Program-made: the position numbers and the translations under genes | Origin: an uncultured Verrucomicrobiales bacterium | Lineage (GTDB): Bacteria > Verrucomicrobiota > Verrucomicrobiia > Verrucomicrobiales > DEV007 | NCBI GenBank assembly: GCA_937893785.1 | Contig: CALCSP010000135.1 | Coordinates: forward strand, 1 to 12,598 | Direction: 5' to 3' | Length of the DNA: 12,598 bases | Shown: one piece after another, positions 1 through 6,678 of the stretch | How positions within the stretch are numbered: position 1 is the first letter of the stretch | Layout: every line of letters begins with the position of its first letter | Notes under the pieces: generated by a model | The model's input: only the letters and a program-made list of their open reading frames with translations | Databases searched by the model: none | What the model was told of the DNA's origin: nothing

Positions 1-842
1 GTGAGCTGATAATGCTTGCCGCTGACATTCCAGTGTTTCCTGATGCGTAGTCCTTCCTGGAAATATAAAAGCAGGTCATCCGAGGGCATTTGGCCGCCGG
101 TAAAGAAGAACTTTGCCATCCAGTCGTCGTCGTCTCTGACTTCGAAGTGATATGGCGCAACGCGGTGGGTGAAAATGTGTACAAACAGGCTGCCTCCCGG
201 CCTGAGCCATTCTGTTATTCTTGCCATCAGTTCACCGTAGTTCTTCATGTGTTCAAACATTTCAACTGATACAACCCGGTCGAAGTGTTCACTGCCTTCA
301 CCCTGATAGGTAATCATGTTTTCTGTTCGAACAGTCAGGTTCTTGAACCCTTTGCTGACTGCCACGCCATCAATATACTCCTTTTGGGATGCAGAGTTGG
401 ATACAACGGTAATCTGCGATGCAGGATAATGCTCAGCCATCCACAAGGAAAGTGAACCCCATCCGCAACCCAGCTCAAGGATCGTGTCCCCATTCTGAAT
501 GCCGGCACGCTTGCATGTTAACTTGAGCATGTTTTCTTCTGCCTCAGCGAGTGATTCGCGTGGATTTTGAAACAGGGCACTGCTGTATTTCAGGCGTGGC
601 CCTAGGCAATATCGATAAAATGAGGAGGGCACCTCATAGTGCTGCTCATTGGCTTCGTCCGTATTGATGGCAACCGGGCTATTCTTGAGATCACTGACGT
701 GCTTCATGGCACTGGCCTTCTGCTCATCAGGATTGTCGCTGACAAATTCTCTTAAGGTTTGGGCGAGACGGCGCCGGATTCCGAACCGGACAAGAGGATC
801 GGGCAATAACCCGCGGGCAAGAATATTATTAAGAAAGCTCAC
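1..842 (-). CDS. Coclaurine N-methyltransferase-like SAM-dependent methyltransferase (CFA synthase superfamily), 3' end cut by window
   Basis: About 280 residues are visible and the C-terminus lies beyond base 1; relatives run to roughly 340-360 residues. The SAM-binding loop LELGCGWGS is at residues 122-130, preceded by a CFA-synthase-like stretch (YRYCLGPRLKYSSALF, 76-91). Further on are VEMFEHMKNY (193-202), VHIFTH (221-226), FFFTGGQMPS (245-254) and WNVSGKHY (271-278). These later motifs closely match plant benzylisoquinoline N-methyltransferases such as coclaurine N-methyltransferase; the Glu-Glu-His set reported there as catalytic corresponds to E194, E197 and H198. Known: this superfamily methylates amines or acyl chains using SAM. 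Inferred: given its neighbours, a lipid or lipid-linked substrate is likelier than an alkaloid. The start is GTG at 842, four bases after the DUF1295 stop; no clear ribosome binding site is seen, so translational coupling is likely. Family assignment is strong; substrate is unknown. Confidence 0.88.
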   Translation of the reverse strand, partial: MSFLNNILARGLLPDPLVRFGIRRRLAQTLREFVSDNPDEQKASAMKHVSDLKNSPVAINTDEANEQHYEVPSSFYRYCLGPRLKYSSALFQNPRESLAEAEENMLKLTCKRAGIQNGDTILELGCGWGSLSLWMAEHYPASQITVVSNSASQKEYIDGVAVSKGFKNLTVRTENMITYQGEGSEHFDRVVSVEMFEHMKNYGELMARITEWLRPGGSLFVHIFTHRVAPYHFEVRDDDDWMAKFFFTGGQMPSDDLLLYFQEGLRIRKHWNVSGKHYQL

Positions 843-846
843 GATA

Positions 847-1659
847 TCAGGATACAGGTTTTTCTTTGTATTTTTTTGGTGGCAAGGGGATAAAGGCGCT
901 GGTGGTTTGCTGGTATTGCCGGTAAGCATCCCCGCGTTTTTGTAGGGCAAGTTCTTCTGTAAGAGGTATTCCTGTTACGCGCAGGATACAGAATAGCATG
1001 GCCATTGGCGCAAGGATTGCAATCCATCCACCTCCAATGGGTAAAGTGCATAGGAATAGGCCCCACCACAACAGTGATTGGAAAAAGTAATTCGGGTGAC
1101 GAGAATATTTCCACAGTCCTTTGCAGCAGAGGGATTGGGGTTGTTTTGCATTTTCCCGTTTGAAATTTTTCAATTGTCTATCAGCAATCGTTTCACCCAA
1201 AAGGCCTATGATCCAAAGACACACCCCGGCTATCTCCAGAGGAGAAAATGCGGTTTCAGTATTATTACATATAAAGAAAACCGGGAGCATCAACAGCCAT
1301 ACGAGAAGCGCCTGTGCCATGAAGAAAGCGAAAAATTTTCTCTTTAAAGCAAGACCTTGCCAGCGTTTGCGAAGAACAGCGTAGCGGGGATCTTCCTGAG
1401 GGTGATGATGCATGATTCTCAGGCATAAAAAGATACCCAGCCGAAGACTCCATGTGATAATGAGACCGGCGATCATTATACGGCGCAATGGCCAGCCTGT
1501 TCCCCCAACTGCATAGAGGAGAGCCATTCCAGAAAAGGAGAGTGCCCAAATTCCATCTACAACGGAGTAGTTATTGCATTTGTTGCCGAAACGCCATGCG
1601 CATGCAAAAAGCAGAGCCAGAAAGATGGCGCTTATAGGCAAAAGCCAAATAGGATTCAT
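847..1659 (-). CDS. DUF1295 integral membrane protein, steroid 5-alpha-reductase-like fold
   Basis: A 270-residue polytopic membrane protein with several hydrophobic segments (about 1-20, 35-52, 58-80, 108-130, 143-157 and 195-225). The C-terminal signature WKYSRHPNYFFQSLLWWG (183-200), with its Arg-His-Pro-Asn-Tyr core, and the N-terminal SVVDGIWAL (32-40) are typical of DUF1295/COG3752. That family shares the fold of steroid 5-alpha reductases and isoprenylcysteine methyltransferases, which use NADPH or SAM at the membrane. Here a reductase acting on a lipid double bond is a reasonable guess but unproven. The reading frame is open further upstream to 1782, but ATG at 1659 is preferred: it gives the normal family N-terminus and overlaps the DUF2062 stop by one base (TAATG), a sign of coupled translation. 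The coclaurine-type methyltransferase follows four bases after the stop, and such DUF1295/methyltransferase pairs occur elsewhere in bacteria. Confidence 0.88.
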   Translation of the reverse strand: MNPIWLLPISAIFLALLFACAWRFGNKCNNYSVVDGIWALSFSGMALLYAVGGTGWPLRRIMIAGLIITWSLRLGIFLCLRIMHHHPQEDPRYAVLRKRWQGLALKRKFFAFFMAQALLVWLLMLPVFFICNNTETAFSPLEIAGVCLWIIGLLGETIADRQLKNFKRENAKQPQSLCCKGLWKYSRHPNYFFQSLLWWGLFLCTLPIGGGWIAILAPMAMLFCILRVTGIPLTEELALQKRGDAYRQYQQTTSAFIPLPPKKYKEKPVS

Positions 1660-2216
1660 TATAAGGAGGACTTTGTTTTTTTGGAGGTCAGACGCAATGC
1701 CGCTGATTTTAATACCGGGGTCACCATCAAGATGATCAAAGCTGCAATAAATGGAGCAGCAACAAGCCAACCGGTTATACAATGTATGAACGTTGCCTTG
1801 AACTGATATAAAAAATCTATGGGCGCATCGGAAAACTGCTTCAACATTGGAGATATAGAAAACGGTATGGGATCTGCTCCAAATAGAAATTCTCCAAACC
1901 GGATGAAGGCAGGGATGAGCGCAATATGCAGTGGGTAGACAAGAAAATTAATGGCTTGGGCGACCGGCTGGTTCAGCTTCAATAAAAAAGCAAATAGGGT
2001 GGTAAGAACAGTGGTCGTACCCAGGACCGGAAAAATGCCGCACACAGCACCGACAGCAATTCCTATTGCTATCGCTTTTACAGATACACCTTGGGTCAGT
2101 TGGTTGCGAATGGGTTGGATCAGTCGCCGTTGCCAAAACCCGCGTTTTTCTTTATCCGGGGCTGCCTTTTGTCCCTGAACCTTGGGACTGGAGTGCTCGG
2201 GCATGACTGAGGACAT
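1659..2216 (-). CDS. DUF2062 membrane protein
   Basis: A 185-residue protein. A charged, basic N-terminal region (about 1-45) is followed by a glycine-rich hydrophobic block (about 48-80) containing GIAVGAVCGIFPVLGTTT, the signature of the DUF2062 family. Two further hydrophobic stretches lie around 87-105 and 145-168, and the C-terminus is basic. Function is unknown; DUF2062 proteins are small inner-membrane proteins, sometimes fused or linked to glycosyltransferases and lipid genes. ATG at 2216 is used, 12 bases after the CFA-like gene stops; a second in-frame ATG at 2204 is possible and no clear ribosome binding site separates them. The stop overlaps the DUF1295 start, so it is probably cotranslated with it. 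A DUF2062 gene is not a standard member of the better known oxidoreductase-DUF1365-methyltransferase cluster. A membrane scaffold or transport role is only a guess. Confidence 0.82.
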   Translation of the reverse strand: MSSVMPEHSSPKVQGQKAAPDKEKRGFWQRRLIQPIRNQLTQGVSVKAIAIGIAVGAVCGIFPVLGTTTVLTTLFAFLLKLNQPVAQAINFLVYPLHIALIPAFIRFGEFLFGADPIPFSISPMLKQFSDAPIDFLYQFKATFIHCITGWLVAAPFIAALIILMVTPVLKSAALRLTSKKTKSSL

Positions 2217-2228
2217 CCGCTGAATATG

Positions 2229-3554
2229 CTAGAGGTTCAGTCCAGATTCGTGGGTAAGGGTTCTGGCATTGGCAGGGCGCGTGTAGACTCCCTGAACAAC
2301 ACTGATGTTCCGAGAGGCGAATGCCGCCTGACAATACTTTAGGTAATAGTTCCACTTCCGAAGAAAGCGTTCGGAAAAACCAAGTGCACGGACTGCATCA
2401 AGATTTGTATTAAAGTTGGAATACCATTCGCCCAAGGTACGGCTATAAGAGGAGCCAATGTCTTCAAGGTTATGGAGGAATAGGTTTCCGGTGCGCATCA
2501 TGGCTGTATTCATCCGATCAATGCTTAAGAGCAGCGAACCTGGAAATATATGCTTCTGGATCCAGTCAGCACCGCGTTTTAGTGTAGCGTAGTCGCAATC
2601 AGGAACGGTGATCATCTGAACGCCTAGCAGTCCTTCAGGAGTCAAAATATCATTGCATTTCCCACACCATGTTTCGAGGAACTTGTCACCGACAGCCTCG
2701 AGCATCTCAATAGAGACAATTTTATCATACCGGCCTTTTACATCGCGGTAGTCTTCCATCCGAATTTCGATTCGGTCTTGAAGTTGAGCTTTCTCAACAC
2801 GGTGCACTGCTTCATCATGTTGCGCTTGGGAAATGGTTAGTCCTGTGATTTTGCACCCGTATTTTTTTGCCGCGTAAATGGCAAACCCTCCCCATCCACA
2901 GCCTATTTCAAGCACATGGTCACTGGGATTTAGTTGGAGCTTTCGGCACAACGCGTCGTATTTCTCAGACTGCGCGGATTCCAGTGTTTGCTTGGCATGG
3001 GAAAATTTTGCCGAGGAATACGTCATTGATGGATCCAGCCACAGCTTATAGAAGTCGTTTCCCAAGTCATAATGCTCTTCGATATTACGGCGGCTCAGGG
3101 TTTTACTGTTATTGCGCAGCCTGTGACGAATGCGATCGAGGACCCGTAGTAGTCCGAGCAACTTGAACTTTTGAGAAGATCCTTTGGCTTTTTGATCGGC
3201 ATGCAAATTAAAAATGAACCACTCAATTACGGAGGCAATGTCAGGAGTATCCCAGTCACCATCCATGTAGGATTCCCCAAGGCCAATGTTGCCGTAGAGC
3301 ACACATTTGCGGAAAAACCCTGAATCGTGGACGATAATTTCGGCCATTGGTCCATCGCCGTTTGTCGCCCCGAAATTTTGAACAGAACCATCGGGCATCT
3401 TGATGTTCATTCTGCCGATGCGAAACTTCGCCAGAGTAGCAAGCAGCGGTTTCTGCAGGAGCGCCTGTAACCAGTCCCCGTTATCCGATTTGGGATTGAT
3501 ATCGGAGGTGGGGGCAGGGGACGTGTCGGGAGGTGTGTTTGAGGAGGCACTCAT
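2229..3554 (-). CDS. Cyclopropane-fatty-acyl-phospholipid synthase family methyltransferase (COG2230)
   Basis: A 441-residue SAM-dependent enzyme of the family that adds a one-carbon unit to cis double bonds of phospholipid acyl chains. Visible features are a proline/serine-rich N-terminus (1-25), an N-terminal lipid-binding-type domain (about 30-150), IEEHYDLGNDFYKLWLDP (158-175), the SAM loop VLEIGCGWGGFA (214-225) and SIEMLEAVG (281-289). Aligned by eye with E. coli CFA synthase, Glu239 (here E286), Ile268 (I315) and Tyr317 (Y378) of the bicarbonate site are kept. Cys139 is replaced by S181 and His266 by Q313. These changes are typical of the subgroup encoded beside DUF1365, so the product may be a methylated or otherwise modified chain rather than a cyclopropane. 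ATG at 3554 overlaps the DUF1365 stop (ATGA). Family assignment is firm; reaction outcome is open. Confidence 0.93.
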   Translation of the reverse strand: MSASSNTPPDTSPAPTSDINPKSDNGDWLQALLQKPLLATLAKFRIGRMNIKMPDGSVQNFGATNGDGPMAEIIVHDSGFFRKCVLYGNIGLGESYMDGDWDTPDIASVIEWFIFNLHADQKAKGSSQKFKLLGLLRVLDRIRHRLRNNSKTLSRRNIEEHYDLGNDFYKLWLDPSMTYSSAKFSHAKQTLESAQSEKYDALCRKLQLNPSDHVLEIGCGWGGFAIYAAKKYGCKITGLTISQAQHDEAVHRVEKAQLQDRIEIRMEDYRDVKGRYDKIVSIEMLEAVGDKFLETWCGKCNDILTPEGLLGVQMITVPDCDYATLKRGADWIQKHIFPGSLLLSIDRMNTAMMRTGNLFLHNLEDIGSSYSRTLGEWYSNFNTNLDAVRALGFSERFLRKWNYYLKYCQAAFASRNISVVQGVYTRPANARTLTHESGLNL

Positions 3555-4363
3555 GAATTTCTATCGCGACCTGATTCAATAATTGTCCGGTGAGGTCGAT
3601 AAATATTGGTTTGAGATTCAGGGCTTGCAGACTTTCGAAAGAAAGGAACGCGTTTCAACCATAATTTCAAAGCTTGCCAGTGAATACCGAAAATAACTTT
3701 CAAGGTGAGAAAAGGATAGCGAATCACAAACCACAGCAGCCGAAAGTTGGTAAGTTCTTTGCGCTCTCCATGTATCCGGCTGGTGAGAATCGCTTTTCCG
3801 TTTTCTCGAGTATGGATAGTAATTTCCAGTCCCTGACCGTTCGGCACTCTAATTTGGAAATCAAATTCAGCGGTTACCTTGCTGTAAGGGGAGACATAAA
3901 AGTTTTTTGGCGCTACTAGCCGGAAGAATCCTGGCTTCTCCGGACTTTGAATAAGATAAGGCTTTAATTCGCCGAATGTGTTACACACTTCTACGACAAC
4001 ACTCTTGGTGGAGCCTGCTGCGTCACTGATGAAATAAAAAGATACTGGATTAAAAACATAACCGAAGATACGCGGAAGGGTAACCAGACGGATCTGTTCA
4101 TCATTTTTAAGCAATACACCCTGCTCATTTAACCATTTGGCTAAATTGGTTCTTAGATCAGTTCCTGCTCCGGTATCAAGATGATCGCTATCTCGAAAAC
4201 TGAAGACATTAAATCGGTTGTGGCTAAACAGGAGCAATCTGCGATGCAATGCGGGAAGTTCCTCCAAATTAAGATCTAATAGGAATAGGCGGTAATTAAA
4301 CGAATGTTGTTTGGGCGCGAAGCGCCGGTGCCCAACTTTACACTGGTAGATGCCAGATTTCAT
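3551..4363 (-). CDS. DUF1365 protein (COG3496)
   Basis: A 270-residue protein with the conserved blocks of DUF1365: LPRIFGYVFNPVSFYF (96-111), VEVCNTFGE (124-132), KNFYVSPY (153-160), HGER (198-201) and GIHWQALKLWLK (226-237). The biochemical function is not established. The family is nearly always encoded between a COG2907 flavoprotein and a CFA-synthase-like methyltransferase, exactly as here, which implies a shared lipid pathway. One hydrophobic stretch near 207-225 could associate with the membrane. Start choice is ambiguous. ATG at 4363 overlaps the upstream TGA (ATGA) and is used here. TTG at 4375 would add four residues and has a good ribosome binding site (AAAGGAG) four bases upstream, whereas that site is 16 bases from the ATG. 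The stop overlaps the next start by four bases. Confidence 0.92.
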   Translation of the reverse strand: MKSGIYQCKVGHRRFAPKQHSFNYRLFLLDLNLEELPALHRRLLLFSHNRFNVFSFRDSDHLDTGAGTDLRTNLAKWLNEQGVLLKNDEQIRLVTLPRIFGYVFNPVSFYFISDAAGSTKSVVVEVCNTFGELKPYLIQSPEKPGFFRLVAPKNFYVSPYSKVTAEFDFQIRVPNGQGLEITIHTRENGKAILTSRIHGERKELTNFRLLWFVIRYPFLTLKVIFGIHWQALKLWLKRVPFFRKSASPESQTNIYRPHRTIIESGRDRNS

Positions 4364-5637
4364 CGAAGTTCCCAAGGGTCTCCTTTCAGTAGGGTCCGGC
4401 AAAGGTTGACGGCAGATAAAAGGCCATCTTCATGAAAACCATAGCGGGTCCAGGCGCCACAGAAAAAGGTTCCGGTGGAATGGTTGGGGTCATTGAGCTC
4501 CTTGATTCGCTCTTGAGCATTGATTGCTTCCAGATCAAATAAAGGATGTTCATAGTCAATTTTCTTCAAGCAGAGATTTTCTGGAATAGTCGAACCTGAA
4601 TTGAGTGAAACGAAGTAGTTTTGGCTTTGCGATACTCCCTGAAGGCTATTCATCCAGTAGTGAATAGAGGGACGGGAGCGGGTGGCGTTTCCATCAGTGC
4701 GATAGTTCCATGAGGCCCAGCAGCGTTGTGTTGTTGGCATAACCTGGGGATTGGTATGCAGCTTTACCTTGTTTGGTTGGTAAGCAAATGGGGAAAGTAT
4801 TTCACGCTCAAGTGCAGTAGGTTCATTAAGTAATTCAAGAGATTGTGGCGCGTGTGTTGCTAGAATCACTTGGTCAAAATCCTGAATGCCATAGGATTTG
4901 GTTTCGATGAGGACCTTCCCGTTTGATCGGTGCAAACTTTTGACCGGCGTTTGAGTATGTATTCGCGCCTGAATTGACTCGGTTAAACGTTTGACGTATT
5001 CCCGTGATCCACCTTCAACTGTGCGCCATGGATGTTGGGTGGAAAGACCCAGAAAACCGTGGTTATACCAGAAACGCAGTAGTGTGATTGCTGGGAATTG
5101 GAGCATTTTCTCAGGTGGCGTGGACCAGACTGCCGAACTCATTGGTATCAAATAACGTTCGAGGAAATCACTGCCATAACCACGAATGTCTACATATTCC
5201 GCTAAGTTTAGATGGTGCCATTTTGGCTCATTAATTGCAGTTACTGCCTCTTTGTTAAATCGGTTTAGTTGAAGAAAAAACCGCCAGTGCCTGAGGTTTA
5301 GGAGGTTTTTGCGCTGAGCAAACAAGGTATTTAGTCCTTTGCCGTTCCATTCAACCCCGCTTGGGCCATGATGTACGCTGAATGACATTGATGTTGGCTT
5401 GGTTGGAACATCAAGAAGATTGAAGAGGCGAATCAAGTTGGGATAGGTCACGTCATTATAGACCATAAATCCTGTATCTATTGGTATAGACCGTCCGCTT
5501 TCATTCACAGTGACAGTGTTGCTATGACCGCCAACATGATCACCTGCTTCGAAAATTGTAACCTGATGTTTTCGGTGCAGAAACCAGGCACAGCCGAGAC
5601 CGGATATGCCGCTTCCTATAATGGCAATGCGTGACAA
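4360..5637 (-). CDS. FAD-dependent amine-oxidase-like oxidoreductase (COG2907)
   Basis: A 425-residue flavoprotein of the amine oxidase/phytoene desaturase superfamily. The N-terminal Rossmann dinucleotide site is complete: GSGISG (8-13) after the first beta strand, the ribose-binding Glu at 30, and GGHSN (36-40). IDTGFMVYN (53-61), GGSREYV (209-215) and the C-terminal FAD block FCGAWTRYGFHEDG (392-405) match the COG2907 subgroup. Known: this superfamily oxidises, desaturates or isomerises carbon chains or amines. Members of this subgroup sit beside DUF1365 and CFA-like genes. Inferred: it acts on the acyl chain altered by the methyltransferase or desaturase. The start is TTG at 5637; it is the only one that retains the Rossmann strand, because an in-frame stop (that of the desaturase) lies 18 bases upstream. 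No ribosome binding site is visible at that TTG, suggesting coupling with the desaturase. Confidence 0.93.
   Translation of the reverse strand: MSRIAIIGSGISGLGCAWFLHRKHQVTIFEAGDHVGGHSNTVTVNESGRSIPIDTGFMVYNDVTYPNLIRLFNLLDVPTKPTSMSFSVHHGPSGVEWNGKGLNTLFAQRKNLLNLRHWRFFLQLNRFNKEAVTAINEPKWHHLNLAEYVDIRGYGSDFLERYLIPMSSAVWSTPPEKMLQFPAITLLRFWYNHGFLGLSTQHPWRTVEGGSREYVKRLTESIQARIHTQTPVKSLHRSNGKVLIETKSYGIQDFDQVILATHAPQSLELLNEPTALEREILSPFAYQPNKVKLHTNPQVMPTTQRCWASWNYRTDGNATRSRPSIHYWMNSLQGVSQSQNYFVSLNSGSTIPENLCLKKIDYEHPLFDLEAINAQERIKELNDPNHSTGTFFCGAWTRYGFHEDGLLSAVNLCRTLLKGDPWELR
4380..4386 (-). promoter_or_regulatory. Ribosome binding site candidate for the DUF1365 gene
   Basis: AAAGGAG on the minus strand, inside the end of the COG2907 gene. 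It is the best Shine-Dalgarno match seen at any start in the window. Its distance to TTG 4375 (four bases) is workable and to ATG 4363 (16 bases) is too long, so it argues for the TTG start. Confidence 0.45.
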
Positions 5638-5655
5638 AGCAATAATGGATTGGAT

Positions 5656-6621
5656 TTAGTCCTGGGCGGGGTGCCCCTGATTGGTCTTGAGCACACGCGC
5701 TTCTTCATACACAGATTCCGGAACTTTTTTAAGATTCCAGATCAGTCCCAATCGAGCCATCAGAAGCAAAAGGTAGTAAGTAACATCAATTTCCCACCAA
5801 TAAAAACCCTGTCTGGTGGAATGGGCATAGCGATGGTGATTGTTGTGCCACCCTTCTCCGAGGGTAACTATAGCAAGGAGCGAACTGTTGCGACTATCAT
5901 CTTTGGTCTTAAATCGTCTTTTTCCGATCATGTGGGCGAGTGAATTGATGAAAAGTGTGGCGTGGAGCAAGAATACAGTGCTGATAAAAAATCCCCACAC
6001 AAAGAGTTGTGGTCCATTTGTGGAAAGACCTGGAGCAAATTTACCAAGAAGGCTACCTATGGCTAAAAGCATTGCCCCATAGAAAATGGGGATGAGGAAA
6101 TCAAAACGGTTTAAAAAAACCAATTCCGGATAACGTGCGAAGTCTTTTACTTTACCGTAGTCGGTTGGGAAATTTTTGCGGCAGGTCAGCCATCCAATAT
6201 GTGACCAGATGAAGCCACGCTGGCGAGGGGAGTGCTTGTCTGCTTCGAGGTCTGAATGGGAGTGATGGTGTCGATGTGAGGATGCCCACCAGAGTGCTCC
6301 TCTTTGCATTGCGGTGTTGCCAATTACGGCAAAAACAAGCTGCATAAATCGCGAGGTTTGGAAAGAACGGTGAGAAAAATAGCGATGATAAAACCCAGTT
6401 ATGGCAAACATCCGCAAGAGGTATAAAAAGAAAGCAGCTCCGACAGCAAACCAACTCCAGCCAACGAAAAATACCGGCAGGCACCCTAGGTGAAGAAAAA
6501 TATATGGGACAAGTCTAGGGAAATCGAAGCGGTTGTCCTCTTCCACCTTTTGACTTTCCGGCAGGTAGTCGGAATCCGCCCATTGGCGGATTGCTTTGCA
6601 AATATTAGCGAAGGTGTTCAT
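5656..6621 (-). CDS. Acyl-CoA/acyl-lipid desaturase (membrane di-iron, delta-9 type)
   Basis: A 321-residue integral membrane desaturase that introduces a cis double bond into saturated acyl chains using O2 and reducing equivalents. All three histidine boxes that ligate the di-iron centre are intact: HRYFSH (79-84), HRHHH (116-120) and HNNHH (259-263). The surrounding TGFYHRYFSHRSF and LGEGWHNNHHRYAH are typical of the stearoyl-CoA desaturase family. Hydrophobic spans lie around 40-75, 95-108, 175-195 and 208-230. No cytochrome b5 domain is fused, so an external electron donor is needed. ATG at 6621 is chosen. TTG at 6660 would add 13 residues and has GAGG ten bases before it, so it cannot be excluded. 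The DUF1501 stop is 57 bases upstream of the ATG. It probably opens the lipid operon by supplying the double bond on which the CFA-like enzyme acts. Confidence 0.93.
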   Translation of the reverse strand: MNTFANICKAIRQWADSDYLPESQKVEEDNRFDFPRLVPYIFLHLGCLPVFFVGWSWFAVGAAFFLYLLRMFAITGFYHRYFSHRSFQTSRFMQLVFAVIGNTAMQRGALWWASSHRHHHSHSDLEADKHSPRQRGFIWSHIGWLTCRKNFPTDYGKVKDFARYPELVFLNRFDFLIPIFYGAMLLAIGSLLGKFAPGLSTNGPQLFVWGFFISTVFLLHATLFINSLAHMIGKRRFKTKDDSRNSSLLAIVTLGEGWHNNHHRYAHSTRQGFYWWEIDVTYYLLLLMARLGLIWNLKKVPESVYEEARVLKTNQGHPAQD

Positions 6622-6678
6622 TCCAAGTATTAGGTGTGCCTTGGACGAAAAATGGCTCAATATGGCGTAACCTCAAGA

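Noticed and set aside
649..945. Plus-strand 98-residue open frame across the methyltransferase/DUF1295 junction
   Set aside because: It is antisense to two well supported genes and has no family motif; the minus-strand frame there gives a clear methyltransferase N-terminus.
1660..1782. 41-residue N-terminal extension of the DUF1295 protein starting at 1782
   Set aside because: It lies wholly inside the DUF2062 gene in another frame, is cysteine-rich and unlike the family N-terminus, and ATG 1659 makes a one-base overlap.
6655..6676. TTGAGG / TTGAGC as -35 elements for a desaturase promoter
   Set aside because: No -10 box with acceptable spacing follows either hexamer.
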